A stretch of DNA of 64,000 nt from Neomesorhizobium sp963726065 (GCA_963726065.1 CAVSAU010000012.1:186001-250000); one strand, 5' to 3'; counted from the first letter of the stretch, positions 1 through 9,535 are shown. Numbers and translations: made by a program. The notes: generated by a model not told the origin, from the sequence alone.

Positions 1-1614
1 TTCGTCGTCGCGGCGTTGGCCCTGTGGCTCGTGATCAAGATTTTCAGGACCAGGAGCTTTTATGACCGGGTCTACCAAGGCGCCGGACCTGGCATTGGAG
101 AAATCCCAGGCCTCGGATGGTCGGCCTATCCGGATGGCCGCTTTCGCTTCTTCAATCCGGCGGTGCTCGAGTATGTGGGTGTCACAGCCGATGAAATGCG
201 AAGGATGATGGATGCAGATGACTATTCGTGGGCGCAGTTTATCCATCCCGACGACGTCGAGGCGAGCGTGGCCAAGTGGCGTCACAGCATGTCGACCGGT
301 GAACCGCTGAACGACGAACAGCGAGTCCGGGGGGCCGATGGCACGTATCGGTGGTTTCGCGATATTGGCGTCGCCTCGCGCGATGATCGTGGAAGGATAA
401 TTGGCTGGTACGGTCAAATCGAAGATATCGACGATCAGAGGAAAGCCGAAGCCGCTCTACGCCAGAGCGAGAGAGAACTGCGACTTCTTGTCGATACAGT
501 CCCGACCATGATCTGGCTTCTGACGCCGGCTGGCCTGCCATATTATTTCAACAAGCGTTTTGTCGACTGGGCCGGAGTAGACCCAACTGAGAATGAACCA
601 GGCGGCAACCCTCAATTCGCCACGCATGTAGAGTTGTTCCATCCGGATGATCGGGCAGCCATGAGAGCTGCGTTCAAGAAGTCCTTCGCCCGCGGTGAGC
701 CGCTCCAGCACAAAGGTCGGCTTTGCCGCAGGGATGGCGAGTATCGCTGGATTGACTCGCGCTTCGAACCGCTGCGCGATGAAGATGGCACTATCGTCCG
801 TTGGTACGGCGTAAACTTGGACATTGATGATGAAATCCGCGCGCAGGAGGCACTGCGACTGGCAGACGAGAGACTTTCTCGCGCCCTACGGGCAGCCAGC
901 TTGTCCGAACTGTCGGTTTCTATCGCACATGAGCTCAACCAGCCACTGCAGGCCGTCGTGGCCAACGCCGGCGCCTTCCAGCGGTGGCTGAGCGCCGATC
1001 CGCCGAATTTCGAGCATGCCAGCCGGGTCGCCCAGAAGATCATCCGAAATGCCGACGCGGCTGCGCAGGTGATAAGCCGCATTCGTGCGCTGTTCGCCAA
1101 GACGTCTGGCGAACCCAACCCGATAGACCTCAACGCGGTGATCACCGAAGTGTGCGATCTGCTCGCCGATAAGCTTCTGTCCGGCAAGGTGAAGCTTGAT
1201 CTTCAGCTCGATCCCCGCCTTCCCGCCATCGAGGCAGATCATGTGCAGATGGAACAGGTGGTCCTCAACCTCGTCCGCAACGGCATTGAAGCAATGCAAG
1301 ATGCAAATGCCCACCCGCGGGACCTACGCATAGCCTCACGGCGTCGCGGCGACGATGTGGTGGAGGTCGAAGTAAGGGACCAAGGGCGCGGACTGAGCGA
1401 TCCGGAAAGGATTTTTGAGGCGTTTTACACCACCAAGCAAGACGGCTTGGGAATGGGCCTGGCGATCTGCCGCTCGATCATCGAGTCTCATGGCGGCCGG
1501 CTTTGGGCCGACAACATCGCTACCGGCGGTGCGTCGATAACCTTCGGCCTGCCGATAGGCTCTGCCAAAGCAACCAAGACCTCAGCTGCCAAACCGGGCA
1601 AGCGGCTGGTCTAA
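1..1614 (+). CDS. PAS-domain sensor histidine kinase (5' partial)
   Basis: Membrane-linked two-component histidine kinase; the reading frame is open to the window edge, so the N-terminus is missing. Counted from base 1, residues 1-15 are hydrophobic and look like the end of a transmembrane helix. Two PAS folds follow (about 35-145 and 155-275), each ending in a WYG...DIDD-type PAC motif. The dimerisation/phosphoacceptor helix carries SIAHELNQP with His310. The ATPase domain has an N-box (Asn427), DQGRG (460-464) and GLGMGL (482-487). The H-box with NQPLQAV is typical of FixL/DctB-like kinases of rhizobia. No response regulator lies downstream in the window, so a partner may lie upstream. The signal is unknown. 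No haem-binding PAS residues could be assigned by eye. Confidence 0.9.
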   Translation, partial: FVVAALALWLVIKIFRTRSFYDRVYQGAGPGIGEIPGLGWSAYPDGRFRFFNPAVLEYVGVTADEMRRMMDADDYSWAQFIHPDDVEASVAKWRHSMSTGEPLNDEQRVRGADGTYRWFRDIGVASRDDRGRIIGWYGQIEDIDDQRKAEAALRQSERELRLLVDTVPTMIWLLTPAGLPYYFNKRFVDWAGVDPTENEPGGNPQFATHVELFHPDDRAAMRAAFKKSFARGEPLQHKGRLCRRDGEYRWIDSRFEPLRDEDGTIVRWYGVNLDIDDEIRAQEALRLADERLSRALRAASLSELSVSIAHELNQPLQAVVANAGAFQRWLSADPPNFEHASRVAQKIIRNADAAAQVISRIRALFAKTSGEPNPIDLNAVITEVCDLLADKLLSGKVKLDLQLDPRLPAIEADHVQMEQVVLNLVRNGIEAMQDANAHPRDLRIASRRRGDDVVEVEVRDQGRGLSDPERIFEAFYTTKQDGLGMGLAICRSIIESHGGRLWADNIATGGASITFGLPIGSAKATKTSAAKPGKRLV

Positions 1615-1813
1615 TGCATGTCGCCCGAAAGTGTCCTCGGTTTCGGGAGAAACGACATCCACAAACAACAAGCTACAGCGTGGCCGCCAAATCCCATTCG
1701 GCGCGACGCGCTGTTGAGCATTTTGCGGCCAAATGGAATTGTTTGGCGTCCGCATAAATGCGGCAAAACAAATAGTTAAAGCGAGTTACCGGTTCTGGAA
1801 GAACCGGAACCGC

Positions 1814-1981
1814 TCTTCGCTGAAGGGAGTGTCGTCCCGAATGCTGCGCAAGAAGCGTTTTCCGCAGGTCGAAGACAAGTTGTGGGGCGGGCATCTGTGG
1901 AGCCCGTCTTACTGCGCCGCATCCTATAGCGGCGCTCCTATAGACATCGTCAGGAAATACATCGAAGACCAACGCGCCTAA
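1814..1981 (+). pseudogene. IS200/IS605-family transposase (TnpA, Y1 type), C-terminal remnant
   Basis: The last 55 codons of this frame read like the C-terminus of an IS200/IS605 single-tyrosine transposase: SLKGVSSRMLRK, then LWGGHLWSPSY, then IVRKYIEDQRA and a stop. These match the family's conserved helix, the 'LWSPSYF' strand and the helix holding the catalytic tyrosine (in KYIEDQ). The N-terminal part, including the HUH metal site, is absent; the upstream frame (from 1733) does not resemble the family. It is therefore a decayed fragment, probably inactive, marking earlier mobile-element activity between the histidine kinase and the ABC operon. Confidence 0.7.
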
Positions 1982-2069
1982 CCTCCACCTGAAGGAAGGG
2001 GTTTGCGGCGCGCAAGAGGATCAAAACAATTGTGGCGATGGTCATCCGGATCGAAGCAGGCCCGCCATC

Positions 2070-3056
2070 TCACAGGTCGATCCGGGGATCAGCTAACGAC
2101 TGGCTGATTTCCACCAACGTGTTGACCATGATGTACAAGATGCCAAAGACCATGGCGACGCCCAGCACCGCTGGCAGGTCGGCGCTGGCAAAGGCTTGAA
2201 CGGCATATAGGCCCAGCCCAGGCCACCCGAATACGCGCTCGACGACAAGAAGGCCGCCGAAGAGGAGGCGGATCTGAAGGCTGAACATGGACAGCGGGGC
2301 CGAAGCGGCGTTGCGCAACCCGTGGCGCAACAACACACTTGTCTCGCTGAGGCCCTTGCCGCGGGCCGTCCGGACATATGCTTGGCTCAGGACATCATGA
2401 AGCGCACCGTTCAGGCTTCGGCCAACCGCAACGCCGATGGGTAATGCCAGTGCGAGTGCGGGGAGGAAAATGTGCTTCAATGCATCGACGCTGACGTCAG
2501 TACGGCCGGTCAGTATTCCATCGATGAGATTGAACCCGGTAGGACCGGTGAAACCGCTAAAACCAAGGCGACCCGCTCCTGGAAGCCAACCGAGACGGAA
2601 CCAGAAAAAGTAAGCAAGAAGCAAAGCCGACAAAAAGATCGGCGTCGAGCCCGCACCGATTATAGCGAGCCGAATGCCGGTCGATCCCGTGAACCTGAAC
2701 TGAAGTAGCGCCATAACGCCAGAGAGCGCCGCCCCCAAGGCTATCGACACCAGCGCAAGCTCGAGCGTGGCGGGCAAATATTGCCATATATCGGCAGCCA
2801 CTGGCCGCCGGGTCCTCACTGAGATGCCAAGATCCCCGTGAACGAGGCGTACGAGAAAACGCCCGTACTGGACAACGGTCGGGTCGTCGATGCCAAGTTG
2901 TTCGCGTATCGCTTCGACAGTTTCAGGCGGAGCGCTCGGCCCAGCTACGGCCCGAACTGGATCGGCGGGAATAATGCTCTGCAGACAGAAAACGATGAAG
3001 CTCATAACCAGGAGGACAACGACAGCACCGGCGACGCGCTTGATCAGGTAAGTCAT
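2070..3056 (-). CDS. ABC transporter permease, DppB/OppB type (peptide/nickel family)
   Basis: Inner-membrane permease of a PepT/dipeptide-nickel ABC importer, 328 residues, the family's usual length. It begins MTYLIKRVAG with the first membrane helix at about 9-27, followed by a periplasmic segment containing a GDLGIS motif. The C-terminal half holds the EAA-type cytoplasmic loop (ARGKGLSE...RHGLRNA). The frame stays open upstream, but this start was chosen because it overlaps the stop of the upstream permease by one base (TGATG), the usual arrangement in this operon type. It is the last gene of a four-gene minus-strand operon: binding protein, fused ATPase, DppC-like permease, this permease. 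Substrate not determinable from sequence. Confidence 0.92.
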   Translation of the reverse strand: MTYLIKRVAGAVVVLLVMSFIVFCLQSIIPADPVRAVAGPSAPPETVEAIREQLGIDDPTVVQYGRFLVRLVHGDLGISVRTRRPVAADIWQYLPATLELALVSIALGAALSGVMALLQFRFTGSTGIRLAIIGAGSTPIFLSALLLAYFFWFRLGWLPGAGRLGFSGFTGPTGFNLIDGILTGRTDVSVDALKHIFLPALALALPIGVAVGRSLNGALHDVLSQAYVRTARGKGLSETSVLLRHGLRNAASAPLSMFSLQIRLLFGGLLVVERVFGWPGLGLYAVQAFASADLPAVLGVAMVFGILYIMVNTLVEISQSLADPRIDL

Positions 3057-3919
3057 CACGCGCCTCTCAGTGCGGCACGGAGGCCGTCGCCGGCCAGGTT
3101 GGTGAGCAGGCAGAGAAAGAAGATGATCGCGGCCGGCAAGATCGGCAGCCACCAGTGCACCGTGAGGCTGTCGAGAGTGCGCGCCGTCATCGCTCCGAGT
3201 TCAGGCGCCGGTGCTGGAAGCCCGAGGCCAAGGAACGACATCAGCGACAGTGTCATGATGACGTTCGCCATATCCAGCGACGCAGCGATGAGCAAAGCAG
3301 GGGCGGCTCCCGGCAGCAAATAGCGCAGAAGCAGTCGCGGGCCACGGACTCCGGCTATGCGGGCCGCCTCGACATGGGGGCGAGCTTTGAGGCGGCGAAT
3401 TTCATCGCGGGATATGCGCGCGTACCAGGGCCACCAGAAAATGGCGATCGCGATCATCGTGTTGACTAGCCCGGGGCCGAGAGAGGCAACCACAGCGAGC
3501 GCGATGAGCGTCCCAGGAATGACGAGGAACAGGTCGGTGAAGCGCTGGATTACCAGATCGACCCTGTCGCCCATCAGGCCTGAGATCAGCCCGAGCAGTG
3601 AACCGAAGATGAGGCTGAAACCGATCAGGATCAGCCCTGGAAGCCATGTGTATTGAACGCCGAGGATGACCCGCGAGAACAAGTCACGACCGATCTCGTC
3701 GGTGCCAAACCAATGCTCAACCGAAGGCGGCTGAAAGGCCGCGGCTACGCGCAGTTGCGGATCAAACGGCGTTATCCAGGGCGCTAGCAGCGCGATTGCG
3801 GTGACAACGGGCACGCCGATAATGCCGATGCTTTCAAGCCATCCGGCACGCCGGAAGAAATCGCGCCAGTTGAACCGGGGCCTGGCAGGCTGCGTATTTA
3901 GGCCAGGCATGCTGGTCAT
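3056..3919 (-). CDS. ABC transporter permease, DppC/OppC type (peptide/nickel family)
   Basis: Second inner-membrane permease of the same importer, 287 residues. The N-terminal cytoplasmic tail leads to a helix at about 28-48, followed by the FGTDEIGRD motif typical of DppC/OppC proteins and a loop with SRDEIRRLKARPHVEAAR, the EAA motif contacting the ATPase. Its start overlaps the ATPase stop by four bases (ATGA) and its stop overlaps the DppB-like start by one base, implying translational coupling. It should pair with the DppB-like protein to form the heterodimeric channel. Confidence 0.92.
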   Translation of the reverse strand: MTSMPGLNTQPARPRFNWRDFFRRAGWLESIGIIGVPVVTAIALLAPWITPFDPQLRVAAAFQPPSVEHWFGTDEIGRDLFSRVILGVQYTWLPGLILIGFSLIFGSLLGLISGLMGDRVDLVIQRFTDLFLVIPGTLIALAVVASLGPGLVNTMIAIAIFWWPWYARISRDEIRRLKARPHVEAARIAGVRGPRLLLRYLLPGAAPALLIAASLDMANVIMTLSLMSFLGLGLPAPAPELGAMTARTLDSLTVHWWLPILPAAIIFFLCLLTNLAGDGLRAALRGA

Positions 3920-5718
3920 CGACCTTGCCGCGTATCGAGACGCGGCACGGCCGCGATAAGCGAGCGTGTGTATGCGGTCTGGGGCGCGGCAAGGAGCGTA
4001 TCCGGGTCGGCCACCTCCACCAGTTCGCCGTCCTTCAGCACTGCAACGCGGTCAGCGATAATCCTCGCAGCCGCAAGATCATGGGTAACGAACAGCATCG
4101 CCATGCCGAGCCTCCGGCGCAGGTCGCCGAGAAGATTCAATGTCGTGGCCGCAAGCGAGACGTCCATGGCGCTGATCGGCTCGTCGCAGAGGAGAAGTTT
4201 TGGGCGCACGATAACGCCCCGCGCTACAACGGCACGCTGGCATTGTCCGACGGAAAGTTCGGAAGGCAATGCATCCATCAGGACCGGGTCGAGGCCAACG
4301 AGATTGAGCGCCTCTCCAACGCGCCGACGACGGTAATCACTGTCCCGCGACAGTGCGCGTAGGCGCTCGCCGATTTGTTCGCCGATCGAGAGCCACGGCG
4401 TGAGCGCCGATATCGGGTCCTGAAACACCACTTGCGGAAGTAGATCGTCGAAGCGTGAAACTTTCCCGCTCTCGGGAGCCAGCAGCCCGGCGGCGATTCT
4501 CAGAAGGGTGGACTTGCCGGCGCCACTCTCACCCACCAGAGCCACGCACTCGCCAGACTTGATCGAGAGGCTGACCGATTTCAATACAGGCTTCAGTCGA
4601 CGGAAGCCCCAGAACGATCGGGCGCCCGTCGGATAACTCTTTCCGACATTCGATAGCTTCAAAACGGTGCCCTCCTGGGTAACCTTGGCCGGCCATGGCT
4701 TCGAGAGCGGGCCAGGTTTCGCGAGGGATGGTGTCTGTTCGGCGTGAAGGCAGGCCGCTGTTCCGCGATGGGAGGAAACAGGCAGCAGCGCTGGCCGGAT
4801 CGCCGTGCAATCGGGCTGGACGAGTGGGCAACGTGTTGCATAGGCGCAGGCGCTTTCGATATTTGCGGACTGACCGCGCTCCGGCGGGAGAGTGGGGAGC
4901 GGCCGCAACCGATCGGAATTGAAGTCGAAGCGGGCGGCTAGGAGGCCGGCGGAATAAGGGTGTGCGGGATTGCGGACAACATCGCGGATGTGGCCGATCT
5001 CGACGATGCGCCCGGCGTAGAGAACCAGTACGCGGTCCGCCAGTGAGGCCGCCACGGCAAGATCGTGCGTTACAAACAGGATCGCAGTGTGCTCGCGGGC
5101 ACGGTCTCGCAAAAGATTCAGGATTTGCTCTTGGGTGGTGACATCGAGCGCCGTGTTCGGTTCGTCGGCGATCAGCAATTTGGGTTTTGCCATCATCGCC
5201 ATGGCAATCAAGACGCGTTGGCGCTGCCCCCCCGAGAGACGATGCGGCAGGGTGTCCGCGATGCGGTGCGGATCAGGCAAGCCGGTTCGGCTGAGCCAGT
5301 CGGCGATTGATGCGTTTGACGCGCCGTTGGATTCCCTCATCTGGCGGCGGATGGTCATGGTGGGGTTGAGGGCGCTCATGGGATCTTGCGAAATGACGCG
5401 AACGACATGACGGCGCGCATGCCGCAGGGTATGCGCTCCAGCTCCCACCAACTCGATGCCTGTTAGCAGGATCGAACCTGTAACCTGCGGTTGGCTTTCA
5501 CGCGGCAAAAGCCCCTGAATCGTCAACCCTATGCTTGTTTTGCCTGACCCACTTTCTCCGACCAGCGCAACGATCTCGCCGGGAAACAAGTCGAAGCTGA
5601 TGCTATCGAGGACACAGGAGCGACGACCTTCGCGGCTGAGCGTGACCGAAAGGTCTTTGATGGCAAGAACCGGCTTGGTTGTCGCCGTTTCGAACGTTCG
5701 GTGCGAGAGGGTAGTCAT
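3916..5718 (-). CDS. Fused dual ABC ATPase (DppD-DppF type)
   Basis: One 600-residue polypeptide carries both nucleotide-binding domains of the importer, which many systems encode as two genes. Domain 1: Walker A GESGSGKT (54-61), signature LSGGQRQRV (about 164), Walker B LLIADEP, followed by an oligopeptide-transporter C-terminal cysteine region (CAYATRCPLV). Domain 2: Walker A GESGAGKS (about 394-401), Walker B LLLCDEP. The second signature reads LSVGQCQRA instead of LSGGQ, so the two sites may be unequal. The gene overlaps the next permease by four bases and lies 43 bases after the binding-protein gene. The fusion is a known arrangement in rhizobial peptide/nickel transporters. Confidence 0.92.
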   Translation of the reverse strand: MTTLSHRTFETATTKPVLAIKDLSVTLSREGRRSCVLDSISFDLFPGEIVALVGESGSGKTSIGLTIQGLLPRESQPQVTGSILLTGIELVGAGAHTLRHARRHVVRVISQDPMSALNPTMTIRRQMRESNGASNASIADWLSRTGLPDPHRIADTLPHRLSGGQRQRVLIAMAMMAKPKLLIADEPNTALDVTTQEQILNLLRDRAREHTAILFVTHDLAVAASLADRVLVLYAGRIVEIGHIRDVVRNPAHPYSAGLLAARFDFNSDRLRPLPTLPPERGQSANIESACAYATRCPLVQPDCTAIRPALLPVSSHRGTAACLHAEQTPSLAKPGPLSKPWPAKVTQEGTVLKLSNVGKSYPTGARSFWGFRRLKPVLKSVSLSIKSGECVALVGESGAGKSTLLRIAAGLLAPESGKVSRFDDLLPQVVFQDPISALTPWLSIGEQIGERLRALSRDSDYRRRRVGEALNLVGLDPVLMDALPSELSVGQCQRAVVARGVIVRPKLLLCDEPISAMDVSLAATTLNLLGDLRRRLGMAMLFVTHDLAAARIIADRVAVLKDGELVEVADPDTLLAAPQTAYTRSLIAAVPRLDTRQGR

Positions 5719-5761
5719 CGACTGCGACCTGATCCACCGGAAACAGCCGGCTTAGCCAGTT

Positions 5762-7318
5762 TCACGATCCACGTCGAACGGTGGCGAAATCTATGTTACC
5801 CGGCGGGTACATAGGACGTAGCCCAAGGTCCTCCAAACCTTGGACGTGCACTACCACATCGTCGACGTCAACCAGCGGAATGATTTGGCCAGCGTCGAAA
5901 TACAGTTGGCCCGCCCGCTCGTAAAGCGCGTTGCGTTCTTTGATGTCTGTCGTCTGCCCAGCCCGATCGATGATCGTATCGGCTTCCGGCAGGACGCGGC
6001 CGAAGAAGTTGAGGGGCGCGTCCTTGGTGAAGAACACCTTCGCCTGGTTTTCTGGGTGTGCCGCATCAGGGCCTGAGATGGTGAGCAGCAGGTCGGGAGG
6101 GTTGGGGTCGTCCTTCAGGGTATAGGCGGCGCCAGACGGCAATATATAGGCGGTCGCCTTCACGCCGATCAGAGCCAGTTGCGCGATCATCAGCTCCGAG
6201 ATGCGGCCGTAGCTCGGCGCGGCGCTGTGGAGACCGATCACAAGATTGACCGCGCCATGCTTCGCGATTGCGGCCTTGGCGGCCTCGAGGTCGGTAGGAA
6301 ACTCTACCGCATGCACGGCGTCGAGCATCGCTTTTGAATACAGCGATTTCGAAGGAGTTGCGAATTGTCCAAAGGCATCCTTGACCCACAAGCCCGGGTT
6401 TATTGCCGTCATCACGGCCTTGCGGACTTCCACGTCATCGAGCGGCGAACCCGGCCTGACGAAGAGATCGAACTGGTTCATGCTGGGCGCGGCGGTTATC
6501 TCGAGGCCCGCTGGAAGGTTAGTGAGTTGCGCGAACGGATAGTTGATCGGCACGGCATCGATCAGACCGGCCTGCAGTTGAAGAATCTGCTGGCTGATGT
6601 CGGGGACCACCGAGATTTGGATAGTCCGAAAGAAGGGCTTATCGCCCCAGTAGTCGTCGTTGCGCTCGAGCAGGTAACGCTGCCCGCGATTGAATTCGGC
6701 GAGCTTGAATGGCCCGGTGCCCACGGCATGCTCGTTGAGCCAGGTTTTTGCGAACTCGCCATTGTCATGCTCGGCGAGCGCGGTCGGGCTGATGACTTTG
6801 GGTCCCCACGGACTGGAAAGGGCGTCCAGAAACGAGGGTTGGGGATGGCTGAGCGTGAGCACTACCGTCAGATCGTCCTGCGCCCTCATCTCAGCTACGT
6901 TGCTGAGGAAATAGCTCAGGCTCAATCCACGGTCGCGGCGGCGCTGGAAGGAATTCACGACAGCCGCGGCATTGAAAGGCGTGCCGTCATGGAACTTGAC
7001 GCCATCGACCAGATGGAACGTGTAGGTCAGCCCGTCGTCTGAAATCTCCCAAATTCTGGCCAGCAGACCGACGACCTTCGTCGATCCCGGCTCATATTCG
7101 ACAAGGCCTTCGTAGACGTTGTTGATTGCGCTCATCGCCCCCGTTTCAAACCCATTGTCGGGATCGAAAGTCCCAATATCGGCGACGTAAGGGATGCGCA
7201 GTACGTCCTGGGCGTGGACCGGTGCAATCAGGATCAGAAAACCGAGAACAAATCCCAGCATGCGCAGTCCGAAGCTGCGCTTGTAGGTTCGTTCGGTCCG
7301 GTAGGCGTAAGTCTGCAT
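5762..7318 (-). CDS. ABC transporter substrate-binding protein, SBP_bac_5 family
   Basis: Periplasmic binding protein of the importer, 518 residues. A basic N-terminus and hydrophobic stretch end in APVHAQ, giving a predicted cleavage near residue 36. The mature part has the family pattern: YVADIGTFDP, VYEGLVEYE, LTYTFHLVDGVKFHDGTPF and GTGPF. The start at 7318 is preceded by a G-rich ribosome-binding site (GGGGGGATC); the internal Met at 7261 has none. First gene of the operon. Such proteins bind peptides, nickel complexes, opines or glutathione, and the ligand cannot be told from sequence. Confidence 0.92.
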   Translation of the reverse strand: MQTYAYRTERTYKRSFGLRMLGFVLGFLILIAPVHAQDVLRIPYVADIGTFDPDNGFETGAMSAINNVYEGLVEYEPGSTKVVGLLARIWEISDDGLTYTFHLVDGVKFHDGTPFNAAAVVNSFQRRRDRGLSLSYFLSNVAEMRAQDDLTVVLTLSHPQPSFLDALSSPWGPKVISPTALAEHDNGEFAKTWLNEHAVGTGPFKLAEFNRGQRYLLERNDDYWGDKPFFRTIQISVVPDISQQILQLQAGLIDAVPINYPFAQLTNLPAGLEITAAPSMNQFDLFVRPGSPLDDVEVRKAVMTAINPGLWVKDAFGQFATPSKSLYSKAMLDAVHAVEFPTDLEAAKAAIAKHGAVNLVIGLHSAAPSYGRISELMIAQLALIGVKATAYILPSGAAYTLKDDPNPPDLLLTISGPDAAHPENQAKVFFTKDAPLNFFGRVLPEADTIIDRAGQTTDIKERNALYERAGQLYFDAGQIIPLVDVDDVVVHVQGLEDLGLRPMYPPGNIDFATVRRGS

Positions 7319-7906
7319 GACGATCCCCCCGTTGCCTGGTACGTCACTAGGGACTGTCGGAAGCCAACCCGCAGTCGACTATTGGCCAACGAGACATTTC
7401 ACGCCCTTGTCTAACCCAGCGCCCCACCGATGCCGTCAAATCTTCTCGCCGCGCTCGGCATCAATGCGGACACACAGATAACCTCGCCACGATACGTCAG
7501 CCCGCCAATCGCGGTCTATAAGCATCAAGCAGAGGTTACCCTATCCCCGGGGCATAGATCATGGCCTCGCGGGATAGGCATGTGGACCTCGCGGCGAGCG
7601 TATTACTTCAAGATACTGCGCCAAATGTCCGGTGCCTCGGCAAAATCGTGAACGGAACGGGCGCCAGTCCTGTCAGTGGATTGGCCGCTTTCCCTAAACC
7701 GGCGCAGATGCGTCGATCGCGTCTCGAACACATGGCGGATAGTCTTCGAGGGTGACGTGGTTGATCTCCTCCCTATCTCACGCGGCGCCCGCGGCATGCC
7801 TAAGCCGTTCAGCCAGTCGTCTTGGACATTGGTTTCTCCATCGGGGCGTCTTGGCGGCATCCATTGCGTGGACATCCAGCGGGTCAAGCTTGCGGTCATC
7901 GCGAGG
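7319..7906. other. Intergenic stretch, no gene recognised
   Basis: This 588-base stretch must hold the promoter of the ABC operon at its left end. A minus-strand frame covering 7603-7986 is open but low in recognisable features, partly overlaps the hydrolase gene and has no clear ribosome-binding site. I see no RNA gene, terminator or repeat. Confidence 0.4.
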
Positions 7907-8675
7907 TTACCTCGCCTGCTTCGCGACCTCTTGAGCCTTGACGAAGCTCTCCACGACGGCGGCATAGTTCGGCGACACGTGAGCATAGAGCTTGCCGATC
8001 TCGGCCGCTTCCGGGCGGTTCCATGTGCGGTGGACTTCCGAGAGCACGGCGTTGGTCGTTACAGGGATGACGCCGCCCTGGACAAGGCGTGCCAGTGTCG
8101 TCCTGTTCGCCATTTCGCTCACGTCGCCCGAAGCATCCATCACAGCGTAGACCTTGTAGCCGGCCAACTTCGCATCCAGTGCGGGGAACATGACGCAGAC
8201 GCTCGTCCACACGCCCGCCATGATCAGGGTCTTGCGGCCAGTGGCGCTTACGGTCTTGACGAAGTCCTCGTTATCCCAAGCGTTCACTTCGCCCTTGCGG
8301 CCCACATATATGGAATGGGGTGCGAATTCGTGGATTTCCGGCATCAGCGGCCCATTGGTGCCCTTTGGCTCGGATGCGGTCGTGATGACGGGGATTTTCA
8401 TCAGCGTGGCGAGTTTCGCCAGCATGATCGACATTGGAGCGCAGCTCGGCGACAGGGATGTCCTTGACGGTTTGAAACAGACCCGACTGGTGATCGAGCA
8501 GCAGGAAGACGGTGTCGGACGGGTCAAGCAACGCTGCTCCACCTCCCGTGGGGAGAACGCTCGACGGAGCACTTCCTTGTGGAGATTGGGCCAGCGCGCT
8601 GGAGGCAGGTGAAAGAACGCCGATGGATAAGACGCCGGCAAGAGCAAATAGCAGTTTCCTGATACTGATCGACAT
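7907..8675 (-). CDS. Exported YcaC-like cysteine hydrolase (isochorismatase fold), one frameshift
   Basis: Isochorismatase-fold hydrolase resembling E. coli YcaC, but with an apparent signal peptide: MSISIRKLLF, a hydrophobic core and a cleavage site near ALAQ (residue 30). The fold's acidic catalytic residue is Asp61 in LLLDHQSG. Beyond the shift come NAWDNEDFVK and the nucleophile region GVWTSVCVMF. The frame breaks near 8425-8440 (after AELRSN), with the continuation in another frame from LAKLATLMK. YcaC relatives are normally cytoplasmic; exported versions occur in proteobacteria but their substrates are not known. Whether the break is a real mutation or an indel error cannot be told here. 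Confidence 0.75.
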
Positions 8676-9070
8676 GGGCTTTTCCTCGTTGCTGATCGGA
8701 CGTCGCGAACCCTAAGCGCGCGACTGGATACATTTTTCATTTCGCCAACTCGCGGCGAAATTTGTAATTATCCCATGGTCGAGGCTGCGCACGCCTCCGG
8801 CATATACGTGTTCCGCACTGGCGAGAGCACACGCAATGAACAGCGCAGCCTGCGAACCGGTGTCCACTGCACCGGAATGCCGCCTTTGCCGGGATCGCTC
8901 GACATCCCGATGGCACGCGATCAGATCCCATCTCGTCCCCGGGCCCAGCCCTTCGCTTAGGGAACCATGGGCCGAGGTATCGACAGCGCGCGTCCTGGGC
9001 ACGATGGCTTGCACCTCGCAAGGCCTGGCATGGTCGGGTCTCTGCAACTCCAGGAAAAGGAGAAGCATCC
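8676..9070. other. Intergenic stretch, no gene recognised
   Basis: About 395 bases between divergent genes (YcaC-like on minus, small secreted protein on plus). It should contain both promoters. The overlapping minus-strand frames here (for example 8737-9114) have no ribosome-binding site or recognisable motif. Nothing further seen. Confidence 0.4.
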
Positions 9071-9379
9071 TTGAGACGGATAGCCACGCTTGTTGCAACG
9101 AGCATCCTTGCCACTCATGCAGCAGCAATCGAGCGGCTCGACATATCGCAGATGTCGTGCGAAGCGGTCGGCAGAACCCTTCGATCGGAGCAAAGGGCGA
9201 TCCTTCGATACCAGTCACAACGGGTCGATAAGATGACGCTTTACGACATTTGGGTGCCTGATCATCAGTCTTGCAAACCCAGCGAAGCAGCCGTGTCGAC
9301 CCGCCTGCCGGCGGCGGACGGCCCATGCAGGGTCTTCCGATGTGCAAAGCTGGGCCCCAGAATGTCTTCGCGCCTTTGA
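9071..9379 (+). CDS. Small secreted cysteine-containing protein, function unknown
   Basis: 102 residues starting with TTG; the start is supported by a strong ribosome-binding site (AGGAAAAGGAG) just upstream. A short basic N-terminus and a hydrophobic stretch to about residue 19 (ATHAAA) look like a signal peptide. The mature part has four cysteines (30, 68, 86, 91), enough for two disulfides, around a pattern C...RAILRYQS...LYDIWV...C...DGPC...C that I associate with small periplasmic hypothetical proteins common in rhizobia. No function is known to me. It sits alone between the YcaC-like gene and the IS5 transposase. Confidence 0.65.
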   Translation: MRRIATLVATSILATHAAAIERLDISQMSCEAVGRTLRSEQRAILRYQSQRVDKMTLYDIWVPDHQSCKPSEAAVSTRLPAADGPCRVFRCAKLGPRMSSRL

Positions 9380-9535
9380 AGACTTTCTCCCAACTCTTTC
9401 GGCCGTAGCGAAGCTGGACGCTTCGATCAACGTCGGAACGGAAGCGCGTTGGGTGCATTTCGGCGCGCAATTGTGTTCATCCGGCGGCAATTTCTCGGCT
9501 TGCGCCGCGGCCTTTGGCTCCTTCGGGCGTAGTGT

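Noticed and set aside
8712..9470. Minus-strand open frame of 252 codons
   Set aside because: No ribosome-binding site or recognisable motif; it covers the small secreted protein gene, which has a signal peptide and a strong ribosome-binding site.
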